A stretch of 64,000 nucleotides of DNA from Vibrio cidicii. Lineage in GTDB: Bacteria; Pseudomonadota; Gammaproteobacteria; Enterobacterales; Vibrionaceae. The DNA lies in contig NZ_CP046804.1 in assembly GCF_009763805.1 (NCBI RefSeq), positions 620,001 to 684,000 on the forward strand. Reading direction: 5' to 3'. The translations under genes were made by a program, and so were the position numbers. The notes under the pieces were generated by a model. The model made no database searches, had not been told where the DNA came from, and saw only the letters and a program-made list of their open reading frames with translations. Below, piece by piece: positions 57,401 through 64,000 of this stretch (its first letter is position 1; each line of letters begins with the position of its first letter).

Positions 57401-58741
57401 CTACAGCCTAAGTTTGGGAGCGAGCGGCTTTCTCGAAGGTTGAGCCTGCAAGAACGGCAATAACAGCAAGCCAATGACGGCAGCGCATACTGAGATGGTG
57501 ATGAAGAATCCAGTCCAACTGTATTCTTTAAGAATCAATGCGAGCGGGTAGCCAGAAAGCGCAGCGCCCATGTAAGCAAACAAACCCACAAAGCCAGTGG
57601 CTGCGCCAGCGGAATCTTTATGCGAACATTCCGCCGCAGCCATGCCGATCAACATTTGTGGGCCAAACACGAAAAAGCCAATCGAGAACAACCCCGCCGC
57701 TTGAAACGTAAAGTTGGTTAACGGCATCAACCACAGCGCTGCGACAGAGAGGAAAATACCTGCGGCAAATAACAGGTTCATCGGACCTCGGTTACCGCCG
57801 AACAGTTTATCCGAGCCCCAACCCGCCACCAGAGAGCCGACAAAACCACCAATTTCAAACATCGATACTGCAGCATTGGCATTAATTAGGCTGTAGTGGT
57901 GCTGTTCTGTCAGGTACAAGTTACCCCAGTCGTTGATTGCGGTACGCACGATGTAAACCAGAACATAACTAAATGCGAGCAACCAAATGTACTTGTTGTT
58001 GAACACGTATTGTTTGAGGATCTCTTTGTAACTCAGCCCTTGTCCGTGGTTCTCTTGGGCGAGTTCTAATGGATCGTTGCGCCATTGCCCAACGGTTGGT
58101 AGACCTTGAGTGGTTGGTTTATCGCGCAAGCGCCAACACACAACCACACCGAGAATGACGCCAATGACTCCCGGAACGATAAAGCCTTCCCGCCAGCTAT
58201 AGTGGAACGTAAGAAATCCAACGAGTAGGGGAATTAAAGCCCCACCGACGTTATGAGCGGTGTTCCAAATTGCCCACAAGAAGCCACGTTCTGAGCGTGA
58301 ATACCAAGTGGTAAGTAGCTTAGAACATGAAGGCCAGCCCCAACCTTGGAACCAAGCGTTCATTACCCACAGAACTGCGAGTGCAACCAAAGAGCTGGAG
58401 AAGCCAAACGCGATATTGATTAAGCCGGTGGCGATTAAACCGACGCCCATGAAAAAGCGGGGGTTGGAACGGTCAGAAATGGTGCCGGAGATAAACTTTG
58501 ATAAACCGTAGGTGATGTAGAACAGCGTCCCAATCATACCGATATCGGCTTTGTCTAAACCTAGATCAGCAATCATCGCGGGTGCGGCATAGTTGAACGT
58601 TTTTCGCGTGAAGTAAAAGCCCGCGTAGCCAAGATACATCCCCAGCATGATGTGCAGACGCCAATAACGGTAGCGTTCATCCACTTGCTCTTTGCTAAGG
58701 GGATCTCGGTCATAGCTCGGAGACTGAAATAATCCAAACAT
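57401..58741 (-). CDS. uhpC: UhpC, hexose-phosphate sensor of the MFS family
   Basis: 446 residues, 12 hydrophobic segments. YLGYAGFYFTRKTFNYAAP and WFQGWGWPSCSKLL are organophosphate:phosphate antiporter family motifs. UhpC binds external glucose-6-phosphate and activates UhpB. It lies 5 bp after uhpB, in the uhpABC operon. Distinguished from UhpT by position and by divergence from that protein in the loop after helix 6. Confidence 0.92.
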   Translation of the reverse strand: MFGLFQSPSYDRDPLSKEQVDERYRYWRLHIMLGMYLGYAGFYFTRKTFNYAAPAMIADLGLDKADIGMIGTLFYITYGLSKFISGTISDRSNPRFFMGVGLIATGLINIAFGFSSSLVALAVLWVMNAWFQGWGWPSCSKLLTTWYSRSERGFLWAIWNTAHNVGGALIPLLVGFLTFHYSWREGFIVPGVIGVILGVVVCWRLRDKPTTQGLPTVGQWRNDPLELAQENHGQGLSYKEILKQYVFNNKYIWLLAFSYVLVYIVRTAINDWGNLYLTEQHHYSLINANAAVSMFEIGGFVGSLVAGWGSDKLFGGNRGPMNLLFAAGIFLSVAALWLMPLTNFTFQAAGLFSIGFFVFGPQMLIGMAAAECSHKDSAGAATGFVGLFAYMGAALSGYPLALILKEYSWTGFFITISVCAAVIGLLLLPFLQAQPSRKPLAPKLRL

Positions 58742-58746
58742 GCTCG

Positions 58747-60246
58747 TTACACCTTAGGTAATGTGATGGCGATTTGCGTGCCATCGACGTGATCGTTCAA
58801 AGAGTAGATATACATTTTCCCGCCAAGGGCTTGCACGCGTTCTTGCATGCCGCGAACGCCCATGCCTTTCATGCACTCTTCGGTTTTAAACCCAATGCCG
58901 TTGTCAGCGATGTGCAACGAAATGTGCTCGTCTATAGAGAGCTCGATAACGATAGACGTCGCATTTGCGTATTTCGCTGCGTTGTTTAACGCTTCTTGGC
59001 ACAAACGGAACAGAGTGACTTTTAGTGTGTCGCCCAGAGACTCGTAGTCGCCTTGCCAATCAAGCACAACGCGTGTGCCATGATTATCGAACTCCATTTC
59101 ACGGGTTAACTGGTGAACAGAATCTTTCAAATCCAGATCGTCGAGCATTTTCGGGCGCAGTTTGCTCAGCAGGTGCTTGGTCGTGTCATAAACATTGAGC
59201 GACAAATTCTCGATCATCTCGGCACAGCGTGTATTCATTTCTGCGTTATCGACTCGCTTAATGATGCTTGCTTGGGTTCGAATCGCCGTGATGTTCTGAC
59301 CAATCTCATCGTGCAGCTCTCTTGCCACGTCGCGCCGCACCGACTCTTCTGCTTGAATAAGTTGGCGAGACAAGGTTTGGTTTCTCGATAATTCACCCCG
59401 AAGCTTTTGATTAAGGTCTTTCTGTTTTTGCACCGCTAAACCGAGCATGATGCCGGTTAAGGTTTGTGCAGAAAGAGAGAGCAGCAGGTCAGTAATTTCT
59501 AGATTCGACACGCCACTTCGCGCAGCAATCAAGGCAATACTGTTTAACATGGTCGCAAGCAGCGCACCCTGCCAGCCATAGCGCAGCGCAAGCACAATGA
59601 TTGGGATGGCCATACAAAAAGGGGCGAAGCGTTTTAGCTCATCCGGCAAGCTGGTTTGAATCAAAATGCTGGCGATCAATAACACGCTATAAAGCAAGAT
59701 ATGACGAACTTTGAATTGAACGTCGTTAGCTAACAAATTTGAGGTCAATGGCGACCAAGGGCTTTGGAAGAGATAGTTCCAAAGCAAGTAACACATTGGC
59801 AGAACCAACAAACCGCCGGCAATACTTGCCAACCACGCCATATAGACCGATTGAACATGGTAGCCAACCGCGAGCACATTAATGCAAGACGTTACGATCA
59901 ACACGACAGCCATAACCGCTAAGTGCTGATTCTGGTCGCCTTTGTAATAGCGCTTAGCAAGGTAAACCACTGGAATACTTAATACGCTAGCAACCAACAC
60001 CATCAACCATTGAGGTTGTTCAAGAAGTAGAGCGAGTGCGACGGTCAATCCCCATTCGGCGAGATAAATCGTGGCCCAGTATTTTTTACGCGTATGCAGT
60101 GTTAATCCCAAACGCAACGCGAAGGGGAAGAGCATTATCGCAAGCTCAGCATCGTTGACAAAGTAATACGCGATCACCCACAGACAGAACCATGAACATC
60201 CTGCCATGAATAAACCGCAAATGGAGGTGATGAGGTAGCTACGCAT
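58747..60246 (-). CDS. uhpB: UhpB, membrane sensor histidine kinase
   Basis: 499 residues. Eight or so TM segments fill residues 1-270 (MASE1-like), then a HisKA_3 dimer domain with His312 in ARELHDEIGQNIT, and an HATPase with NAAKYANA and IADNGIGFK, GMGVRGMQERV. UhpB phosphorylates UhpA when UhpC senses hexose phosphate. Its ATG overlaps the uhpA stop (TAATG). Confidence 0.93.
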   Translation of the reverse strand: MRSYLITSICGLFMAGCSWFCLWVIAYYFVNDAELAIMLFPFALRLGLTLHTRKKYWATIYLAEWGLTVALALLLEQPQWLMVLVASVLSIPVVYLAKRYYKGDQNQHLAVMAVVLIVTSCINVLAVGYHVQSVYMAWLASIAGGLLVLPMCYLLWNYLFQSPWSPLTSNLLANDVQFKVRHILLYSVLLIASILIQTSLPDELKRFAPFCMAIPIIVLALRYGWQGALLATMLNSIALIAARSGVSNLEITDLLLSLSAQTLTGIMLGLAVQKQKDLNQKLRGELSRNQTLSRQLIQAEESVRRDVARELHDEIGQNITAIRTQASIIKRVDNAEMNTRCAEMIENLSLNVYDTTKHLLSKLRPKMLDDLDLKDSVHQLTREMEFDNHGTRVVLDWQGDYESLGDTLKVTLFRLCQEALNNAAKYANATSIVIELSIDEHISLHIADNGIGFKTEECMKGMGVRGMQERVQALGGKMYIYSLNDHVDGTQIAITLPKV

Positions 60247-60854
60247 TAAAACGACTCTTGCGAGAACAGTTTGGCGAGTTCAACGTTGTTCTTCACGCCG
60301 AGCTTATCCATCGCGTTTGCACGGTGAACGTGAACCGTCTTATGGCTTAAGCCAAGCTCAGTGGCGATGGACTTCACATCCAAACCGCGAGCCAGCAATT
60401 GGCACACTTCGTTTTCACGGCGAGTCAGTTGAGTCTGCGTCGCGGCCTTGCCACTCGGTGTTGCCAGCTTTAACGCAATATCGGGCGTTAGGTAACAACC
60501 GCCAGCAGCACTGGTTCTTACGGCTTGGATTAACTCATCAGGGCTACAGCGTTTACTTAGATAACCTTTCGCGCCCAGTTTCAGTGATTTCTCAACCATC
60601 GCGGCAGAATCGTGAACACTTAGCATGACACACGCAATGCCAGAAGGGATTTCGGAGAGTAGGGTAAGCCCACTTTCGTCTGCCATCGAGATATCTAGGA
60701 TAACCACATCTGGCTTGCATGCAGGTAATCCCACTCGAGCTTCGGCTACCGAGCTAAATTCACCGACAACATTCATGTCTGTTTCAAGGCTCAACAACTG
60801 AGCAAATCCAGAACGAACAATGACATGGTCATCCACAAGCGCTACGTTAATCAT
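60246..60854 (-). CDS. uhpA: UhpA, LuxR/NarL-type response regulator
   Basis: 202 residues from ATG 60854, matching the family opening ([21 protein letters not shown]); a TTG 12 bases earlier is in frame but unlikely. Receiver with Asp54 in VVILDIS and Lys in YLSKR; C-terminal [23 protein letters not shown] then [15 protein letters not shown]. Activates uhpT. First gene of uhpABC. Confidence 0.94.
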   Translation of the reverse strand: MINVALVDDHVIVRSGFAQLLSLETDMNVVGEFSSVAEARVGLPACKPDVVILDISMADESGLTLLSEIPSGIACVMLSVHDSAAMVEKSLKLGAKGYLSKRCSPDELIQAVRTSAAGGCYLTPDIALKLATPSGKAATQTQLTRRENEVCQLLARGLDVKSIATELGLSHKTVHVHRANAMDKLGVKNNVELAKLFSQESF

Positions 60855-60890
60855 CTTAAATACCAAACTTCAGCAATAAACAAACGAAAA

Positions 60891-60909
60891 TGAGTTCTTA
60901 AAGAACTCA
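60891..60909. promoter_or_regulatory. Palindrome upstream of uhpA
   Basis: TGAGTTCTT-A-AAGAACTCA, perfect 9+1+9 bp, 37 bp before the uhpA start. It could be an operator for the uhpABC promoter or a hairpin in the leader. No T-tract follows on either strand. Confidence 0.45.
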
Positions 60910-60958
60910 ATAAAAACCCGCGATGATACTAAATTGACCAAGTTTATTTAATGATCTC

Positions 60959-60983
60959 GTGCGCTTTGACTGGCAAAGCGCAC
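60959..60983 (-). terminator. Stem-loop after uhpT
   Basis: Perfect 10-bp stem GTGCGCTTTG / CAAAGCGCAC with 5-base loop, 8 bp past the uhpT stop. Likely the end of the uhpT transcript, which separates it from uhpABC. Confidence 0.65.
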
Positions 60984-60990
60984 TGATGAA

Positions 60991-62388
60991 TTAAGACTGG
61001 CTGGCCGCGAGTTCAAGTTTCTTCTTGTTATGTCGAATCTTTTTCTCTTCTGCGATAGCAACGAAGGCAAGAAGGACAATACAAATCATCGCTGAGGTAT
61101 CCAGTGCCGCGAAGGTGCCTTTCCAACCGGTTAGGCCAAAGATTGGCGTACCGTCTGCAATCATACCCAGACCCAGTTTGGCAAAGCTGTCACCAATTAG
61201 GTAAGCGAATGTGCCTTTTACGCCATCGGCCACACTGATGGCTTTCTTCGGAACAAAGCCAACTGCCGCAACACCGATAAGCAGTTGAGGACCAAACACG
61301 AGGAAACCAAGCACAAACAGCGATGCTAGGTACATGAACTCGCTTGTCGCGTGTTGGTAGAACTCAAGGGATACGATGATCAATGCAAGAGAGACACACG
61401 CCACTAAAGCACGGCGACCATTTGCAAGGTCAGATAGGTAACCCCACATCAAAGTACCCACAAGCGCGCCCACTTCGAATAGGGTAAAACCAGAGATTGC
61501 CGCTTCTTTTGATAGACCAAGTTCTTGGTAAGCGTAAACCGTTGACCATTGGTCGATACCGATACGCACGATGTAAAGGAAGATGTTGGCAAAGCAAAGT
61601 AGCCAGATCACTTTGTTTTTAAGAACGTATTCAACAAAGATTTCTTTTTTGGTCATCTGGTTTTCTTCAGCGGCGGTGTCTTCTTCACTCACTGCTTCAT
61701 CGAAAAGTTCTTCTACTTTACCCAGACCGTAAGCTTCAGGAGAGTCACTACCAAAGCGCATGCCGATGAAACCCACGATGATCGCAATGACAGAAGGGAA
61801 GACAAACATACCGATCACGTGACCGTCGAACAGGTAGTTAGCACCAAACAGAGCGACACCGGCAGCACCAGCGCCCCCCACGTTGTGCGACATGTTCCAA
61901 AGACCTAGGTAAGAACCACGTTTGTTGCGTGGTGTCCACTTGGTGATGGTTGAGTAACTAGAAGGGCCACCCGTACTTTGGAAGAAACCACTGAGTGCAT
62001 AGAAAGCCACCATCAAGAACAAGCTCGCGCTGCCGCCGCCCATACTGAAGCTGAAACCAAGCATGGCAAGACCAGAAAGGATCAGCATGAAAGGAAGGAA
62101 CTGCTTGGTGTTTTTGCCGTCAGCATAGTAGGAAACGACGGTTTTACCGATACCGTAAGTAATCGAAAAACCCAGACCAATTAAACCGAGATCGGTCATC
62201 GACAAACCGTAAGTGGAGATCATGTCGTTTTGCGCGACGTTGAAGTTTTTACGGACCAGGTACATGGTCAAGTAACCAATAAATACCACTAGGTAAGATT
62301 GGATAAATGGCTTGAACCACATTTTTCTACGTACTTCGACAGGAAGATCGAGGGTAGGTTTCCGGACTTGTTCAAGGAATTTTAACAT
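60991..62388 (-). CDS. uhpT: UhpT, hexose-phosphate:phosphate antiporter
   Basis: 465 residues from ATG 62388 (GAGAG upstream); an ATG 30 bases earlier in frame is less likely. 12 TM helices. [20 protein letters not shown] and [18 protein letters not shown] are classic UhpT segments; Arg in LVRKNF and in [14 protein letters not shown] correspond to the substrate-binding arginines. Imports glucose-6-phosphate and related sugars, also fosfomycin. A CRP-like site lies 150 bp upstream. Confidence 0.94.
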   Translation of the reverse strand: MLKFLEQVRKPTLDLPVEVRRKMWFKPFIQSYLVVFIGYLTMYLVRKNFNVAQNDMISTYGLSMTDLGLIGLGFSITYGIGKTVVSYYADGKNTKQFLPFMLILSGLAMLGFSFSMGGGSASLFLMVAFYALSGFFQSTGGPSSYSTITKWTPRNKRGSYLGLWNMSHNVGGAGAAGVALFGANYLFDGHVIGMFVFPSVIAIIVGFIGMRFGSDSPEAYGLGKVEELFDEAVSEEDTAAEENQMTKKEIFVEYVLKNKVIWLLCFANIFLYIVRIGIDQWSTVYAYQELGLSKEAAISGFTLFEVGALVGTLMWGYLSDLANGRRALVACVSLALIIVSLEFYQHATSEFMYLASLFVLGFLVFGPQLLIGVAAVGFVPKKAISVADGVKGTFAYLIGDSFAKLGLGMIADGTPIFGLTGWKGTFAALDTSAMICIVLLAFVAIAEEKKIRHNKKKLELAASQS

Positions 62389-62538
62389 CGTGAACTCTCT
62401 TGGATTAGGGTGATGCACGTGCGTGCTCGCTTTCTTTTAACTGCTGGCGATTGTAGAGAGTCCACTTTTGAATCACATGAGAGGAGGGCTTAGATCGGCT
62501 AAGAAAAATTCCTAGAAAAGAGTGAGTGAGCGCTAAAG

Positions 62539-62554
62539 CGTGAAAATCATCACA
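62539..62554 (-). promoter_or_regulatory. Candidate CRP-binding site upstream of uhpT
   Basis: On the minus strand TGTGATGATTTTCACG, one mismatch from the CRP core TGTGA-N6-TCACA, 150 bp before the uhpT start. uhpT is CRP-dependent in enterics, which supports this. Confidence 0.65.
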
Positions 62555-62627
62555 TTCTGTGTGGCATAGTGTTAATTCGCACAATGTAAGGCTTCAACCG
62601 CTCGCGCCTTGCGACGCGCATAACGTA

Positions 62628-62659
62628 GGCTCGCATCCATCGGGCGATGGATGCGAGCC
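62628..62659 (-). terminator. Terminator-like hairpin after the cytochrome c peroxidase gene
   Basis: Perfect 15-bp stem GGCTCGCATCCATCG / CGATGGATGCGAGCC with GG loop, 5 bp past the stop codon. Core shared with the hairpin at 56015-56046. Confidence 0.7.
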
Positions 62660-62664
62660 GCTGC

Positions 62665-63816
62665 TTATTTTTCTTCGAGCAGGTGTTCGTAGCGTTGGTC
62701 GGTGAGTGTCTTCATAAAGGCGACTAACGCGTCTACTTGCTTATCGGTCAAAGCGCGCGATTGAAATTTTGCTTCGGTGAGCGCCAAGTTTTTATCAACC
62801 TCAGGCGCTCGCCAAGGCTGGCCTGTTTCCGGGTTAGTCGTGCGGGTTGAGTTATTATATTTGTCGTAAAACAGCACCACAGTACGCAAGTCTTTAAACA
62901 CGCCGTTGTGCATATAAGGGCCAGTCACGGCGACGTTGCGCAGTGTCGGCACTTTAAACTTGCCAGCTTGCGCTTCATCGTTGATGCGCGGGTGTTCAAG
63001 CAGCCCTTTGTCAATGTGCTTCGTGCCTAGGCCGTTAACCTTACGCACCGCCGTATTCACCGGAACCCCTAAGTTATGGTACTCATAGTTGCTAAATGTT
63101 TCCCCTTGGCTGTTCGGAAAAGCTTTTAGCTGGTGGCATGCGTTGCAATTGGTAAACTGCTGAGAAAAGAACAGCGCCTCACCCAACGACTCTTGTTGAG
63201 TCAACTTGACTTCATCACGCAGATAACGGTCATATTTAGAGTCAAAGGGCGAAAAAAATTCCGTTTTTTCAAACGCGGCAATGCTTTCTGTCATTGCAAG
63301 GTAGGCGGCGTCGGTGTCTGACCATATCGCGTCACCAAATAAAGCAGTGAACCCTTGTACGTAGACACGGTTTTCCTTGAGCCGTTCGATCACGGCTTGT
63401 TTGTTGGGCATGCCCATTTCAAGTGGATTTAAAGGAGGGCCACCAGCTTGGCCAGCCAAATCGCGCTCTCTGCCATCAAGGAATAGCCCACCTTTAAATT
63501 CGCCCGCGTTATTACGGGTTATGCGAGGGATTTTGTTGGCGTAAGAGGCAGTTGGTGTATTGCGGTCACCAAACGACACCCCATCGTCACCTTTTGAGAC
63601 CATTCCCTCCAGCTCTGACTCTCTGTTGTCAATAAAAGCATGGTTCGGATTGTGGCAAGTAGCGCAAGATTGCGTTCGATTTTGCGAGAGATTGACATCA
63701 AAAAACAACATCTGCCCGAGTTGTTCCTTGGTCATGGCTGAACCATCGCTAGCTGCAATAGGGTAAGCATGAAGTAACGCAACAAGACCTAGCCATAACG
63801 CTGTGGGTTTGGACAA
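62665..63816 (-). CDS. Di-haem cytochrome c peroxidase / MauG-family protein
   Basis: 383 residues from TTG 63816, which has GGAGG 5 bases upstream; a start 27 bases earlier has no such site. A signal peptide (SKPTALWLGLVALLHAYPIAASDG) sends it to the periplasm. Two haem sites: CATCH (about 51-55) and CNACH (about 216-220); the late GPYMHNGVF supplies a haem-axial Met. It reduces hydrogen peroxide using cytochrome c, or acts as a MauG-like oxidase. Upstream DNA to 64000 shows no gene. Confidence 0.88.
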   Translation of the reverse strand: MSKPTALWLGLVALLHAYPIAASDGSAMTKEQLGQMLFFDVNLSQNRTQSCATCHNPNHAFIDNRESELEGMVSKGDDGVSFGDRNTPTASYANKIPRITRNNAGEFKGGLFLDGRERDLAGQAGGPPLNPLEMGMPNKQAVIERLKENRVYVQGFTALFGDAIWSDTDAAYLAMTESIAAFEKTEFFSPFDSKYDRYLRDEVKLTQQESLGEALFFSQQFTNCNACHQLKAFPNSQGETFSNYEYHNLGVPVNTAVRKVNGLGTKHIDKGLLEHPRINDEAQAGKFKVPTLRNVAVTGPYMHNGVFKDLRTVVLFYDKYNNSTRTTNPETGQPWRAPEVDKNLALTEAKFQSRALTDKQVDALVAFMKTLTDQRYEHLLEEK

Positions 63817-64000
63817 AATAACCTCCGTGGTAAGAATGCCCAAGCAGTTGGGCTGTCATAAGTGGTGAAGATTATACCTCAAGCACGCGACTAACGAATA
63901 CTGGATGAAGTCCTTAGTATCACTCTCTCCAAAGCAAGCCTCGCTGTCCGAGAGCTATTTTTGAGCAGGTAAACGGCACCTCAAGCAGGTGTGAGTTGTA

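Overview
The window is a piece of a Vibrio chromosome. The flanks show this: alaE, a UPF0149 protein, a Cache-domain hybrid kinase, the hexose-phosphate regulon uhpT/uhpA/uhpB/uhpC with manA, and a di-haem cytochrome c peroxidase. I cannot fix the species. No database was available, so family names rest on motifs, length, gene order and recall of families.

Layout. 1-4.4 kb: chromosomal genes ending at an intact tRNA-Ser(GGA). 4.4-52.26 kb: a genomic island of about 47.9 kb, bounded by a 51-bp direct repeat of the tRNA 3' end plus its terminator (4355-4405 and 52207-52257, one mismatch). 52.3-64 kb: chromosomal genes again (PLD-helicase-S24 fusion, SAM methyltransferase, manA, uhpCBA, uhpT, cytochrome c peroxidase).

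Inside the island, left to right: an IS3 scrap and an IS10-like element; an unknown gene and two related GTPases; a complete type III-D-like CRISPR-Cas locus (6.5-24 kb); a patch of IS fragments; a cluster of small exported proteins hit by an IS256-family element (24.8-29.7 kb); an almost gene-free 1.5 kb stretch; a P4-type integrase with an AlpA-like protein (31-33 kb); and a phosphorothioation module (33.7-52 kb). The CRISPR part has a Card1/Can2-like nuclease, csx16, cas1, cas2 and an array of nine repeats on the plus strand. On the minus strand it has cas10, a Csm3-like RAMP, csx10, a double RAMP, a TIGR03986-type RAMP, cas6 and an NE0113/Csm6-type CARF protein. Cas10 has GGDD and no HD domain, so the locus should work mainly through cyclic oligoadenylate signalling. 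The phosphorothioation module has dptF-dptG-dptH plus an SBD-HNH nuclease on the plus strand, dndB-dndC-dndD-dndE and a dnd-linked methyltransferase on the minus strand, and a membrane protein/DGQHR pair between the two halves.

Main observation. Eleven reading-frame breaks can be located in the window, in nine genes both inside and outside the island. Every one sits at GAAAC (or GTTTC), and every one is repaired by reading GAAC (or GTTC). GAAC/GTTC is the sequence in which Dnd systems of this type place phosphorothioates. I infer that these are systematic base-calling errors at modified sites, not mutations. If so, the sequence carries an imprint of its own DNA modification, dndC and manA are intact, and the apparent small ORF after cas10 is really the C-terminus of Cas10.
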